Origin: an uncultured Bacteroidales bacterium
Lineage (GTDB): Bacteria > Bacteroidota > Bacteroidia > Bacteroidales > UBA932
Assembly: GCA_944323805.1 (NCBI GenBank)
Contig: CALUTW010000009.1
Span: 1-64,000 of the forward strand
Length of the DNA stretch: 64,000 bases
Direction: 5' to 3'
In this document: piece after piece, positions 25,501-34,628 of the stretch
Numbering within the stretch: the stretch's first letter is position 1
How the letters are laid out: each line of letters starts with the position of its first letter
Notes under the pieces: model-generated
Seen by the model: only the letters and a program-made list of their open reading frames with translations
Database searches by the model: none
What the model was told of the DNA's origin: nothing
Made by a program: the position numbers and the translations under genes

Positions 25501-27092
25501 TCTCGGTCCGCAGCGAAAACGCAGTCCTTGACAATGCAGGGGTGCGCATCGCATATACCAACGTCCTCTACAGGCTCAACGGGGGCTTCCGCATGGATGA
25601 TGAGGGAATCCATTTCGACCGTATCATGATAGAGGATGACGACAATGGCCGCGGAGTAATAAACGGAGGAATATCCTATAGCCATTTCAGGGATGTAAGG
25701 TTCGACACCCGAATCAATGTCCTTGACATGAAATGCATAGACTTGCCTGAAAATACGGATGGCCCGTTCTACGGGACGGTTGACGCGTCCGGGACAATCG
25801 AACTGACCGGACCTGTAAGGGCACTCTTCATGAATATAAATGCCGTCACATCCGGAGACGGGGAATTCCATGTCCCTCTTTCGTCCTCCGCAAATGCCGG
25901 AAACAGCAACCTGCTCACATTCAAGATGCCTGAGGTCGTCGAGGAGACAGACCCGTATGAGCAGATGATTGCGAGGCTTAAAGAGCACGAGACGAGTGAG
26001 GGAGACTTCCGTATCAGGATGCAGCTGGCTGCGGGACAGGGAGTACAGGCTTTCATTGAGATAGACAAGGCTTCCGGGAATGTTATTTCAGGGAGAGGCG
26101 ACGGGACTATAGACCTTGAAGTGGAGCCGAGCAAGGACTTATTCAACATAACAGGAGACTACACCATCGCATCCGGCAACTACAGGTTCGTCGCCCTCGG
26201 GATAGCATCAAGGGATTTCAGCATCCAGGAAGGCAGCGCCGTGCGATTCAACGGGGACATCATGGAAAGCACCCTCGACATAAACGCGACCTACAATACC
26301 AAGGCCTCACTGTCGACGCTCATTGCCGATACCACCTCCGTCGCCAACCGCAGGGCGGTGGAATGCGGTATTTCGATAACCGACAAGATAAGCAATCCGA
26401 GACTTGCATTCTCAATAAACATCCCTGACCTGGACCCGACCGTACTTTCGAGGGTGGAAAGCGCCCTCAGCACGGAAGACAAGGTCCAGAAGCAGTTCCT
26501 GTCGCTCATATTGTCCAACAGTTTCCTGCCGGACGAGCAGTCCGGAATCGTCAACAATGCATCCATGCTGTATTCCAATGTCTCGGAACTGATGTCCAAC
26601 CAGCTGAACAACATTTTCCAGAAGCTCAACATTCCGCTTGACCTCGGACTGAGATACCAGCCGAACGACAAGGGCAACGACATATTCGACGTGGCCGTCT
26701 CGACCCAGCTGTTCAACAACAGGGTAATAGTGAACGGGAACATCGGAAACAGGCAGTATGATACGGGGAATTCGAACAGCGATGTCGTCGGCGACCTCGA
26801 CATAGAGATAAAGCTGACAAGATCCGGGGCATTGAGACTGAACCTGTTCTCGCATTCAGCCGATGAATACACCAATTATCTTGACAATTCCCAGCGGAAC
26901 GGGATAGGTATAGCATACCAGAAGGAATTCGACAGGATAGACACATTCTTCAAGAACATGTTTACCGGCAGGAAAAAGAGGGAGGCTGCCGAAAGGAGGG
27001 CCTTCATGGAAAGGAGAAACCAGAAAAAGAAAGTGATACGTATCAGTCCGGATACGGGCTCTGATACCGCAAAGACAAGTTATGCAGAATAG
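22572..27092 (+). CDS. TamB-like (DUF490) translocation/lipid-transport protein
   Basis: About 1506 residues of repetitive beta-strand sequence after an N-terminal membrane anchor, ending in a DUF490-like region (about 1200-1450: SGRGDGTIDLEVEPSKDLFNITGDYTI and SGNYRFVALGIASRDFSIQEGS) and a basic tail. TamB/AsmA-like proteins bridge the two membranes in a hydrophobic groove and are linked to phospholipid transport and outer-membrane protein assembly; Bacteroidota versions are typically about 1500 residues. The start is a problem: 22572 (GTG) is the first standard start codon, but the open frame reaches back to 22521 and encodes VRKVLKIFWLTS before it, a typical basic anchor N-terminus. ACG at 22533 stands where an ATG is expected, just after the purine run. 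The coordinate given is the conservative one. Confidence 0.88.
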   Translation: MAVTALVLAGILGIQTPQVQTYLSQRLLENMMSRIDADIHFEKLHFKPFNTVVLKNVSVTDDTPVNDRAADTLFRSEYIIARFSLKGLRKQEGLHIWRAYIKDAEMNLVIEEDGTNLQRVFGLKKNPEKKPSDKNIFDIRRVDINGMRFRLQNFRKPQAAHVTAGTIDWSDLDVRDIRIAARNLRFSHGVMSGSLDWMSFNEKSGYVCNSLSGKAEVGNGKAVLTEIEIQDPWSEVSLPSFMMTYSGSSDFKEFIDKVRLDAEISPSSLDMGSLGFFAASLKGHRMKSGIQGAVHGFISGLGFDGLSIDGGPDNIAGVFSGTISGLPDVKRMFIDLGVSNLRFSTAGLENFISEWGGGKSPRLRKYAEGTVFNINGRLRGTLDRLDTEITAGSGIGSLMTDIRLSNLMSGKESIGIEGLIRTEDLDIGKIIGSGFIRECSLEAGLEASLGNRNGLPSVSLDSLMISRLNVNRYDYSNIAAKGTIAKESFDGKIICNDPNLTFMFQGLFNLSRKTSNALYKFYLNVGYADLHAMNIDKRGISRASFRTSANFRWIKKSGDILGDIDAGDIVLENSMGKHDIGDISITSYSGDDLTRMRFSSGFAEASYIGSGSLMEFARDFSAVTLRKELPSIFRDTLNTWSGGRYRLAFRSHDSMDLLAFLAPGMYIADSTSMMMEIDRSGTFEASIQSSRVAFKEQYIKDMECSFDNRNGSIGGEMKSGSIKFATLMLKNNSIELFADNDHIGIGFSYDNESTLTNRGEFFATGDVVRDSLGTLNLGVSLLPSSIYLNAREWSILPSRFSIRGKEIDVENIGFTSGDQAIRISGKTSEKDPSDLTIDLDRFDISIVNPLLRKNLGISGALTGEASLTTPYRQLGIKADFLCDSTRLAGSNLGTVVMSGTLDNVSQTVGFRLGNMLAGKRTFSVDGTYRLGANDIDVSSVLEGFDISCAAPFVDKIFSGMDGNVSGLVSISGPLDRLSVRSENAVLDNAGVRIAYTNVLYRLNGGFRMDDEGIHFDRIMIEDDDNGRGVINGGISYSHFRDVRFDTRINVLDMKCIDLPENTDGPFYGTVDASGTIELTGPVRALFMNINAVTSGDGEFHVPLSSSANAGNSNLLTFKMPEVVEETDPYEQMIARLKEHETSEGDFRIRMQLAAGQGVQAFIEIDKASGNVISGRGDGTIDLEVEPSKDLFNITGDYTIASGNYRFVALGIASRDFSIQEGSAVRFNGDIMESTLDINATYNTKASLSTLIADTTSVANRRAVECGISITDKISNPRLAFSINIPDLDPTVLSRVESALSTEDKVQKQFLSLILSNSFLPDEQSGIVNNASMLYSNVSELMSNQLNNIFQKLNIPLDLGLRYQPNDKGNDIFDVAVSTQLFNNRVIVNGNIGNRQYDTGNSNSDVVGDLDIEIKLTRSGALRLNLFSHSADEYTNYLDNSQRNGIGIAYQKEFDRIDTFFKNMFTGRKKREAAERRAFMERRNQKKKVIRISPDTGSDTAKTSYAE

Positions 27093-27858
27093 AATGGAGA
27101 TAAAAGACACCGATACCTGCGGAAAGGAGGCTTCAGTACCAGGGAAGAAGTCCGGGAAAGGGAAACTGTACCTTATTCCCGCCCCGCTCGGAGACAATTC
27201 CCCGGAAGAAGTCATTCCAGGGCCCGTACTCGACACCCTGCGGCATTTCACGACATTCGTCGTTGAAGAGACAAGGACTGCAAGGAGATACCTTTCAAAG
27301 GCCGGGTTGAAAGGGCACATCCAGGGCCTCAGGTTCTACGAGCTCAATGAACATACATCTGAAAGCGAGATTGAGGCATATCTTTCCCTGTTCGATGACG
27401 GCAACGATGTCGCCCTTATTTCCGAAGCGGGACTGCCGGCGGTAGCGGACCCCGGAGCCTTGCTGGTAGCGCTTGCCCACAGGCACGGAATCGGTGTGGT
27501 GCCTGCCGTAGGGCCGTCATCCCTTATGCTGGCACTTATGGCTTCCGGCCTGAACGGACAGTCATTCGCGTTCTGCGGATATCTTCCTGCCAAGCCGGAC
27601 GAACGGAAGAACAGGCTGAGAGCCATCGAGAAACTGTCGGCCTCCACATCACAGACACAGATATTCATCGAGACACCGTACAGGAACGACGCAATGCTCG
27701 CCGACATACTGTCCGTATGCAGACCGTCCACAAGAATCTGCATAGCGGCGGACCTGACACTCCCTGATGCGTTCATCAGGACAAAGACCGTAGAGGACTG
27801 GAAACACGGGCACATTGTCATAGGCAAGCGCCCGTGCGTATTCCTGCTTCTCGCATGA
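27082..27858 (+). CDS. RsmI-like SAM-dependent methyltransferase
   Basis: 258 residues of the tetrapyrrole methylase fold, related to RsmI, the 16S rRNA C1402 2'-O-methyltransferase. Landmarks: KLYLIPAPLGDNSPEEVIPG, FVVEETRTARRYL, DVALISEAGLPAVADPG with the SAM-site GLPAVADPG, VVPAVGPSSLMLALMASGL and IFIETPYRNDAML. An N-terminal extension of about 30 charged residues precedes the fold, so ATG 27094 is an alternative start. Bacteroidota often carry this shorter RsmI-like protein besides a true RsmI, so I do not assign the symbol. It overlaps the TamB stop by 11 bp. Confidence 0.85.
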   Translation: MQNRMEIKDTDTCGKEASVPGKKSGKGKLYLIPAPLGDNSPEEVIPGPVLDTLRHFTTFVVEETRTARRYLSKAGLKGHIQGLRFYELNEHTSESEIEAYLSLFDDGNDVALISEAGLPAVADPGALLVALAHRHGIGVVPAVGPSSLMLALMASGLNGQSFAFCGYLPAKPDERKNRLRAIEKLSASTSQTQIFIETPYRNDAMLADILSVCRPSTRICIAADLTLPDAFIRTKTVEDWKHGHIVIGKRPCVFLLLA

Positions 27859-27889
27859 ACCGGGACGATTGATTTAAAAGAGACAGGAC

Positions 27890-28264
27890 ATGGGACTGCT
27901 GGAACTCGAAGGACTTGAATTCTATTCCTATCACGGCTGCCTTCCGCATGAAAAGGCTGCCGGAAATCTTTTCACAGTCGATTTCAAGGCCGAGACAGAC
28001 ATGGAGAAGGCCGCGGAAAGCGACAGCCTTGAAGACACGATAGACTACGGGAAGATATATGAAACGATAAAAAGGGAAATGTCTGTGCATTCGGACCTGC
28101 TGGAGCATCTTGCGGGAAGGATTGTCCGGGCCATCGCCGCAGAATTCCCTGAGCTCGGGGACTTCTCGGTACGTGTCTCCAAGCGCCGTCCTCCGGTCAG
28201 CGGCCCGGCGGCATGGTCCAGAGTAACACTGCAGCACAGGAAAAGCTGCACACAGGAGAAATGA
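27890..28264 (+). CDS. folB: Dihydroneopterin aldolase FolB
   Basis: 124-residue enzyme of folate synthesis that cleaves dihydroneopterin to 6-hydroxymethyl-dihydropterin. Family features: LEFYSYHGCLPHEKAAGNLF with the catalytic glutamate, DTIDYGKIYETIKREM, LLEHLAGRIV and the lysine-bearing VRVSKRRPPVSGPAAW. Length is standard. Its stop overlaps the start of the methylthiotransferase by 4 bp (ATGA at 28261). Confidence 0.93.
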   Translation: MGLLELEGLEFYSYHGCLPHEKAAGNLFTVDFKAETDMEKAAESDSLEDTIDYGKIYETIKREMSVHSDLLEHLAGRIVRAIAAEFPELGDFSVRVSKRRPPVSGPAAWSRVTLQHRKSCTQEK

Positions 28265-29565
28265 ACAGGATGGAAACCAGGAAAAGAATAGCTTTTGTCA
28301 CTCTCGGATGCAAGCTGAACTATGCCGAGACATCGACATACGAACGGGGACTGCTCAAAGAAGGCATCGAGGTCGTGCCATGGGAGGAAAAGGCAGACAT
28401 ATACCTCGTGAATACATGTACCGTCACAGAGCACTCCGACAAGAAGTGCAGGAACATCATCAGGAAGCTGCACCGGATGTCCCCGGAAGCGGCAATCTTC
28501 GTCACAGGCTGCTATGCACAGCTCAAACGGCATGAAATAGAGAAGATAGACGGTGTTGCAGCAGTATTCGGGGCGGAGGGAAAGACACAGGTCGTGCCAA
28601 GTATTGCAAGATATATCAGGGATTCCCTGGAAACAGCCGCCGGGCCGGTGTCCGCAGACGCAGGCATCATGTCTTCCGCGCCAGGGGATTTCCTGCCGGC
28701 ATATTCCAGCGGAGAACGCACGAGGTCATTCCTGAAGGTCCAGGACGGATGCGACTACTTCTGCACCTACTGTACCGTCCCGTATGCACGGGGCAGAAGC
28801 CGCAACATACCGATAAGGGACATAGTGGCCCAGGCCAGGGAAATTGCAGAAAAGGGCATAAAGGAAATAGTCCTGACCGGGGTAAATACAGGAGACTTCG
28901 GCAAGACCACAGGAGAGAGTTTCTTCGGGCTCATCAAGGCACTCAATGAAGTCGACGGCATAGAACGGTACAGGATATCATCAATCGAACCCAACCTTCT
29001 GACAGACGGGATTATCGACTGGATTGCGTCCGGGACAAAATTCCTCCCGCATTTCCATATCCCGCTGCAGTCCGGCTCGGACACGATACTCAAAGATATG
29101 GGGAGAAGATATGATACAGGGTTCTTTGCGCGTAAGATAGAGCATATAAGGCAGGCCTTGGAGCGCGAAGGAGGCCCCAAGGTGTTTTTCGGGATAGATG
29201 TCATAACCGGATTCCCGGGAGAGACCGACAGCCTGTTCTCCGAGACCTTCAGTTTCCTGAAGGACACCATACGTCCGGCATTCATCCATATCTTCCCGTA
29301 TTCGCGGAGGGCCGGAACTCCGGCCGCTGCAAGGAAAGACCAGGTACAGGACTCTGTGAAGACTGAACGGGTCCGCATCCTCGAAGACCTGTGCGGGACA
29401 CTTCATTCCGGATTCATCGAAGCCAACCGGGGTGTTGCGGAGAAAGTCCTTTTCGAGAGCACCAACAGGAACGGAACGATGTCCGGCTACACAGGCAACT
29501 ACATCAGGATCGAAAGGCCGTATGACCCTGATTGCATAGGCCGTATAACAGATATAATAATCTGA
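28261..29565 (+). CDS. mtaB: tRNA t6A37 methylthiotransferase, MtaB-like
   Basis: 434-residue radical-SAM methylthiotransferase converting t6A37 to ms2t6A37 in tRNA. Three N-terminal cysteines for the auxiliary cluster are present (VTLGCKLNYAET, NTCTVTEHSDKKC, VTGCYAQLK). The radical-SAM motif is CDYFCTYCTVPYARG, and IPLQSGSD and a C-terminal TRAM-like stretch follow. LGCKLNYAET is typical of MtaB rather than MiaB or RimO (which favour GCQMN and GCPKN forms). The start at 28261 places the frame just before METRKRIAFVTLG; ATG 28270 is possible. The substrate is made by TsaD, encoded 6 kb away. Confidence 0.9.
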   Translation: MNRMETRKRIAFVTLGCKLNYAETSTYERGLLKEGIEVVPWEEKADIYLVNTCTVTEHSDKKCRNIIRKLHRMSPEAAIFVTGCYAQLKRHEIEKIDGVAAVFGAEGKTQVVPSIARYIRDSLETAAGPVSADAGIMSSAPGDFLPAYSSGERTRSFLKVQDGCDYFCTYCTVPYARGRSRNIPIRDIVAQAREIAEKGIKEIVLTGVNTGDFGKTTGESFFGLIKALNEVDGIERYRISSIEPNLLTDGIIDWIASGTKFLPHFHIPLQSGSDTILKDMGRRYDTGFFARKIEHIRQALEREGGPKVFFGIDVITGFPGETDSLFSETFSFLKDTIRPAFIHIFPYSRRAGTPAAARKDQVQDSVKTERVRILEDLCGTLHSGFIEANRGVAEKVLFESTNRNGTMSGYTGNYIRIERPYDPDCIGRITDIII

Positions 29566-29608
29566 CATGCCGGCACATGCGCCGGGATTTAAAGGAAGAG
29601 GCAAGACA

Positions 29609-30556
29609 ATGGCAAAACTGACATTCTTAGGCACCGGGACCTCACAGGGAGTTCCAATGATCGGCTGCGACTGCCACGTATGTTCATCTGAAGACCAGAG
29701 AGACAAGCGTCTGCGATCATCGGCATTTGTGCAGTACAAGGGACTGGACATACTTGTCGATGCAGGCCCCGACTTCAGGCAGCAGATGCTCAGGGCCGGA
29801 ATACATCATATCGATGCTATACTCCTGACCCACAACCACAAGGACCACACAGGGGGGCTGGACGACGTCAGGGCGTTCAACTATATCGAGCGTGCCCCTA
29901 TCCGGATATACTGCGAAAAATACGTGGAAGACTCCCTGCGCATGGAATATTCATATGCCTTCGCTGAGAAAAGGTATCCTGGCGTACCCGAATGGCAGAT
30001 TACCCACATCGATGAGCATCCCTTTACCGTCCATGAGAATATGCCGGGCTTCATCCTGGTATGGAAAGACGGGAAAGGCTATGAGAAAGTCAGGGTAACC
30101 CCCGAATTCTGGGCAGAGGAACGGATGAAACGGCAAGCCCGCATGGGAAGCACCGATACTCCGGGAGAGACTGGCACAGCGGCCTCCGGACTGCAGCCGG
30201 CAGGTCTCGGACAGGCGGAAATCATCCCTGTCCGGGGAAGGCATTATATGCTTCCGGTCCTCGGATACCGTTTCGGAAAGATTGCATACCTGACCGACAT
30301 GAACTATATCCCTGAAGAGGAATTCGACAAGCTGCAGGGGTTGGAGCACTTCATAATCAACTGTGTCCGCAGAGGCCGGCATCTCTCGCATTTCTCGCTC
30401 CCGGAAGCTATAGAAACCGCCCGGAAGGTCGGCGCGGCCCACACATGGCTCACGCATCTGTCGCATCAGCTGCCTTGCTACACCGAACTGTGCGCAGAAC
30501 TGCCGCCGGACATACAGCCTGCGTATGACGGGCTTACAATTGAAAGCGGAGACTGA
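29609..30556 (+). CDS. Metallo-beta-lactamase-fold hydrolase, PhnP-like
   Basis: 315-residue hydrolase with LTFLGTGTSQGVPMIGCDCHVC at the N-terminus and the metal-binding THNHKDHTGGLDD. GKIAYLTDMNYI and THLSHQL follow. It resembles PhnP, the cyclic phosphate phosphodiesterase, and the lipoate/octanoate-linked MBL family of Bacteroidota; substrate unknown. It contains a low-complexity insertion (about 175-205, GSTDTPGETGTAASGLQPAG). The start at 29609 follows an AAAGGAAGAGG stretch; the frame opens at 29567 but the extra residues are not family-like. It lies 44 bp after the methylthiotransferase. Confidence 0.87.
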   Translation: MAKLTFLGTGTSQGVPMIGCDCHVCSSEDQRDKRLRSSAFVQYKGLDILVDAGPDFRQQMLRAGIHHIDAILLTHNHKDHTGGLDDVRAFNYIERAPIRIYCEKYVEDSLRMEYSYAFAEKRYPGVPEWQITHIDEHPFTVHENMPGFILVWKDGKGYEKVRVTPEFWAEERMKRQARMGSTDTPGETGTAASGLQPAGLGQAEIIPVRGRHYMLPVLGYRFGKIAYLTDMNYIPEEEFDKLQGLEHFIINCVRRGRHLSHFSLPEAIETARKVGAAHTWLTHLSHQLPCYTELCAELPPDIQPAYDGLTIESGD

Positions 30557-30561
30557 CTTGT

Positions 30562-32523
30562 TCAGCCCTCATATGGAGGGACCTTGCCCTCGTCAATCAT
30601 TTCCCTCAACTCGTCAAGGATTTCCGGGACATCCTGCCCCGGGACTCCGAACCTGGCTTTTATGTCTTCCAGCCTGTAGGTCCCGGATTTTTCCTCATTT
30701 ATATATGAACTGAGCATATCCCTTGTCCGGGCATGATCCCGCTCACGGCCCGATGAAGCCCTGCAGACGTCGCATTTCCCGCAGTCATTGCTGTCAGCCT
30801 GTCCGAAGTATGCCAGCAGGAAACGGCTACGGCAAGTCCCGGTCTCCTCTGCATATGAAATCATCGTCTCCATCCTTTTGACATATGCCGACTTAAGCAT
30901 GTCATGCCTTCCAGGGCTCAGCCGGACATTCTTCGGCATAAGCCGGTTCTCCTGCAGATAGATGACGGTGGAATGGTCACCGGGGATATATCTTATAAGG
31001 TGTTCGAGCGACATCCTGTAAAGCAACTGGCGGAGTTCCGGCACCGTCAGTCCCGCCTTGTCGGCAACATATTCCTCTTCAATCGGGACCGGCCATGTGA
31101 AAAGCCCGGTATACCGCCTGAGAAGTATCTCGGTTACTTCTGACATGTGCCTGTCCGGAGAGGGGGTCCGGTACAGCTCCGTCCTGTCCGTAAGGAACAT
31201 GACCTTTACAGGGATATCCGCATCCTCCATCAGGGTCCAGTGGCCTTCCTTCTCGATATATCTTATTGCATAGTATGCCGATGTCCTGTTCAGGTTGAAG
31301 CGGCGGCAGAACGCGTACAGGTCGAACTTCAGCTGCATGCCGATTCCTGCATCATACGGGATGCCATACATGGCATGCACCTTATGATATATATCCTCGA
31401 TATATTCAAGGGACGGGAAAGACAGGGTGGCAGTCTGACGGAGCCTGCGTATATCCCCGCTGTTCCACAGCAGGACAGCATAGGACGGCTTCCCGTCACG
31501 GCCGGCACGTCCGGCTTCCTGGAAATAAGCCTCCGGACTGTCAGGCACGTCGTAATGCACGACAAACCTCACATCAGGCTTGTCTATGCCCATCCCGAAT
31601 GCATTGGTACAGACCATTACCCTGATTTCGCCCTGCTTCCATCTCTCCTGCCTGCCGGACCTTGCGGAAGGGCCGAGACCTGCATGGTAAAATGAAGCCG
31701 TGATGCCACCTTCGCTCAGGAAAGAGGACAGTTCCTCGCATCTCCTGCGGCTCCGGACATATACAATCCCCGTCCCCGGCACTCCGTTGCATATGTTCAT
31801 CAGCTGGCCGAGCTTATCCTCGGTCTGCCGTACGATATATGACAGGTTTGGCCTTTCGAACCCGCTTTTCAGTAGAAGCTTCTCCCTGAAGCGGAGGCGC
31901 TCCATTATATCATCTGCAACCTGCGGGGTAGCCGTGGCGGTCAAGGCGATTACCGGCACATCGGGAAGCATCTGCCTCAGCTCCCCTATCCTCAGGTAGT
32001 CCGGTCTGAAGTCATATCCCCACTGCGAGATGCAATGCGCCTCATCCACAACGATATAACTGACTTCCATCTCCTGGACATACTGCCTGAAGATAGGCGT
32101 TCCGAGCCGCTCCGGAGAAAGATACAGGAATTTGAAATCCCCATATGCCGCATTATTGAACGCCAGGTCAATCTCTCTCCCGGACATCCCGAGATACACA
32201 GCCAGGGCCTTGATTCCCCGGGCAGACAGATTCTGCACCTGATCCTTCATCAGGGCGATAAGAGGGGTCACCACAAGGGCAATCCCCGGCTTCATCATCG
32301 CAGGCACCTGAAAGCATACAGACTTTCCCCCTCCTGTAGGAAGTATGGCGAGAACGTCCTTCCCGGAGACAGCCGCATCCACAATCTCTTCCTGCATGGG
32401 TCGGAAAGAATCATATCCCCAGTAGCGCCTGAGGATATCCGACGGGGAGGAAGCCTTCCCATCATGCATGCCATCATCTTTTCCGGCCGGACTTTGCCGC
32501 TGATTTACAGTATCTTCTGCCAT
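30562..32523 (-). CDS. recQ: RecQ-family ATP-dependent DNA helicase
   Basis: 653-residue superfamily 2 helicase: Walker A LPTGGGKSVCFQVPAM, the DEAH of VVDEAHCISQWGYDFRPDY, TATATPQV, the arginine-rich motif VI in FQEAGRAGRDGKPS, and FGMGIDKPDVRFVVHYD. A zinc-binding site with four cysteines (CRSRFL, then CGKCDVC) is followed by a short winged-helix-like tail. There is no HRDC domain, so it is of the shorter Bacteroidota type. The start could be 32571 or 32523; I chose 32523 (MAEDTVNQRQ), but either fits the promoter at 32619-32651. It converges with the MBL hydrolase, leaving 5 bp between the stops. Confidence 0.92.
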   Translation of the reverse strand: MAEDTVNQRQSPAGKDDGMHDGKASSPSDILRRYWGYDSFRPMQEEIVDAAVSGKDVLAILPTGGGKSVCFQVPAMMKPGIALVVTPLIALMKDQVQNLSARGIKALAVYLGMSGREIDLAFNNAAYGDFKFLYLSPERLGTPIFRQYVQEMEVSYIVVDEAHCISQWGYDFRPDYLRIGELRQMLPDVPVIALTATATPQVADDIMERLRFREKLLLKSGFERPNLSYIVRQTEDKLGQLMNICNGVPGTGIVYVRSRRRCEELSSFLSEGGITASFYHAGLGPSARSGRQERWKQGEIRVMVCTNAFGMGIDKPDVRFVVHYDVPDSPEAYFQEAGRAGRDGKPSYAVLLWNSGDIRRLRQTATLSFPSLEYIEDIYHKVHAMYGIPYDAGIGMQLKFDLYAFCRRFNLNRTSAYYAIRYIEKEGHWTLMEDADIPVKVMFLTDRTELYRTPSPDRHMSEVTEILLRRYTGLFTWPVPIEEEYVADKAGLTVPELRQLLYRMSLEHLIRYIPGDHSTVIYLQENRLMPKNVRLSPGRHDMLKSAYVKRMETMISYAEETGTCRSRFLLAYFGQADSNDCGKCDVCRASSGRERDHARTRDMLSSYINEEKSGTYRLEDIKARFGVPGQDVPEILDELREMIDEGKVPPYEG

Positions 32524-32618
32524 CTGAAAAACTATATGCCCGGAGTCATGCAATTGGCACATTTTGTGCAAGGTAACCCGGTTCGGACAGGATGCGGGAC
32601 ATCATCATGCCCGGGAGG

Positions 32619-32651
32619 CAAAAGTAATAATTTGCAGCAAATAAAAGCAAA
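32619..32651 (-). promoter_or_regulatory. Promoter for recQ
   Basis: On the minus strand: TTTG at 32651-32648, 21 bp, TACTTTTG at 32626-32619. Both halves and the spacing fit the consensus. Confidence 0.7.
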
Positions 32652-32670
32652 AATTATTTTTCCTTTTATG

Positions 32671-32701
32671 TTTGAACGATTGCAAAAATACCTTAATTTT
32701 G
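32671..32701 (+). promoter_or_regulatory. Promoter for pckA
   Basis: TTTG at 32671-32674, 19 bp, TAATTTTG at 32694-32701. It gives an mRNA leader of roughly 80 nt before the ATG at 32791, and sits back to back with the recQ promoter. No riboswitch-like structure was recognised in the leader. Confidence 0.82.
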
Positions 32702-32790
32702 CACCGCATTCCTGCGGGTATGCATGCCGCTGAGAGGCGGGTACAGCTACAGGTCAAGAAAATATAAACCTTAATATAATTTTTGGAATT

Positions 32791-34398
32791 ATGAGTAAAA
32801 TCGATTTGACCAAGTATGGCATCACAGATGTCAAGGAAATTCTCCACAACCCGTCATACGAGGTGCTCTTCCAGGAGGAGACAAAGGATAGCCTCGAGGG
32901 TTATGAGAAAGGCCAGGTTACTGAACTCGGTGCTGTCAATGTCATGACAGGTATCTACACCGGACGTTCCCCTAAAGACAAATTCTTTGTTTACAACGAA
33001 GCCAGCAAAGACCATGTATGGTGGACTTCAGACGCATACAAGAACGACAACAAGCCTTGCTCTGAAGAGGCATGGGCAGACCTTAAGGCAAAGGCCGTAA
33101 AGCAGCTTTCAGGCAAGAGGCTTTTCGTGATGGATACATTCTGCGGAGCAAACCCTGCTACCCGCCTCAAGGTGCGTTTCATCATGGAAGTAGCATGGCA
33201 GGCACACTTCGTGAAGAACATGTTCATCCGCCCTACAGAGGAAGAACTTGCAAACTACGGCGAGCCTGACTTCGTATCATTCAACGCTGCAAAGGCAAAG
33301 GTGGAGAACTACAAGGAGCTCGGCCTCAACTCTGAGACAGCTACAGTCTTCAACCTCAAGACCAACGAGCAGGTTATCCTGAACACATGGTACGGCGGCG
33401 AGATGAAGAAGGGTATCTTCTCTATCATGAACTACCTCAACCCTCTCCGTGGAATCGCTTCAATGCACTGCTCTGCAAACACCGACAAGGAAGGAAAGAG
33501 CACGGCAATCTTCTTCGGACTTTCAGGAACAGGCAAGACCACCCTTTCTACAGACCCTAAGAGACTCCTCATCGGCGATGACGAGCACGGCTGGGATGAC
33601 GAAGGCGTATTCAACTACGAAGGCGGATGCTATGCAAAGGTAATCAACCTCGACAAGGAAAGCGAGCCGGATATCTACAACGCCATCAGAAGGGATGCCC
33701 TCCTCGAGAACGTTACCGTAGATGCAGAAGGCAAGATAGACTTCGCTGACAAGAGCGTTACAGAGAATACCCGCGTATCATACCCTATCGACCATATCGA
33801 GAACATCGTAAAACCGGTTTCAAAGGGTCCACACGCAAAACAGGTAATCTTCCTTTCTGCTGATGCATTCGGAGTACTTCCTCCTGTTTCCATCCTCACT
33901 CCTGAGCAGACACAGTACTACTTCCTCTCAGGATTTACTGCAAAGCTCGCAGGTACAGAGCGTGGCATCACAGAGCCTACCCCTACATTCTCTGCATGCT
34001 TCGGTGCAGCATTCCTTTCACTCCACCCGACAAAATACGGCGAGGAACTCGTGAAGAGAATGAATGCAGTAGGTGCAAAGGCATACCTCGTGAACACCGG
34101 CTGGAACGGAACTGGAAAGCGTATCTCTATCCGTGATACACGTGGAATCATCGATGCCATCCTCGACGGCTCTATCGAGAAGGCTCCTACAAAGAAGATC
34201 CCTTACTTCGACTTCGAGGTTCCTACAGAGCTTCCTGGCGTAGATCCTGCAATCCTCGACCCGCGCGACACTTATGCTGATGCAAGCGCATGGGATACAA
34301 AGGCAAAAGACCTCGCAGGACGTTTCATCAAGAACTTCGAGAAGTTCACTGGCAACGACCTCGGCAAGTCTCTCGTGGCAGCCGGTCCTAAGCTCTGA
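32791..34398 (+). CDS. pckA: Phosphoenolpyruvate carboxykinase (ATP)
   Basis: 535-residue ATP-dependent PEP carboxykinase. In fermenting Bacteroidales it usually runs in the carboxylating direction, making oxaloacetate and ATP on the way to succinate (established physiology). Visible sites: [28 protein letters not shown], the kinase-1a P-loop [14 protein letters not shown], the metal-binding [14 protein letters not shown], and [10 protein letters not shown]. Codon use is strongly selected: Ile is almost always ATC, AGG and ATA are nearly absent, and CGT/CGC appear for Arg, unlike neighbouring genes. This suggests very high expression. It has its own promoter and terminator. Confidence 0.98.
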   Translation: MSKIDLTKYGITDVKEILHNPSYEVLFQEETKDSLEGYEKGQVTELGAVNVMTGIYTGRSPKDKFFVYNEASKDHVWWTSDAYKNDNKPCSEEAWADLKAKAVKQLSGKRLFVMDTFCGANPATRLKVRFIMEVAWQAHFVKNMFIRPTEEELANYGEPDFVSFNAAKAKVENYKELGLNSETATVFNLKTNEQVILNTWYGGEMKKGIFSIMNYLNPLRGIASMHCSANTDKEGKSTAIFFGLSGTGKTTLSTDPKRLLIGDDEHGWDDEGVFNYEGGCYAKVINLDKESEPDIYNAIRRDALLENVTVDAEGKIDFADKSVTENTRVSYPIDHIENIVKPVSKGPHAKQVIFLSADAFGVLPPVSILTPEQTQYYFLSGFTAKLAGTERGITEPTPTFSACFGAAFLSLHPTKYGEELVKRMNAVGAKAYLVNTGWNGTGKRISIRDTRGIIDAILDGSIEKAPTKKIPYFDFEVPTELPGVDPAILDPRDTYADASAWDTKAKDLAGRFIKNFEKFTGNDLGKSLVAAGPKL

Positions 34399-34433
34399 TC
34401 TGAAGACAATCAAAGATCAGAAATATGATTCAA

Positions 34434-34470
34434 GAGGGTGACCCTGGAAATCGGGGTTACCCTCATTTTC
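34434..34470 (+). terminator. Intrinsic terminator after pckA
   Basis: GAGGGTGACCC (34434-34444) pairs with GGGTTACCCTC (34454-34464) with one G-T wobble, followed by ATTTTCATTT. Confidence 0.85.
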
Positions 34471-34565
34471 ATTTATTGAGACATAAATGATTTATCGAAA
34501 CATAAATGGCCGGAAGAACAGCACCTTGATTCGCCTGTAGCTCCGGGAGAGGAATGACAGGAAAA

Positions 34566-34597
34566 TTTGTATAATCCGATTGGTCAGCTTATATTTG
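34566..34597 (+). promoter_or_regulatory. Promoter for the secreted regulatory-domain protein
   Basis: TTTG at 34566-34569, 20 bp, TATATTTG at 34590-34597, 31 bp before the ATG at 34629. Confidence 0.8.
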
Positions 34598-34628
34598 TAG
34601 TGCATTATTAAACTAATACACACATACA

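Noticed and set aside
32702..32790. A riboswitch in the pckA leader
   Set aside because: About 80 nt of AT-rich leader without any motif or pairing pattern I recognise.
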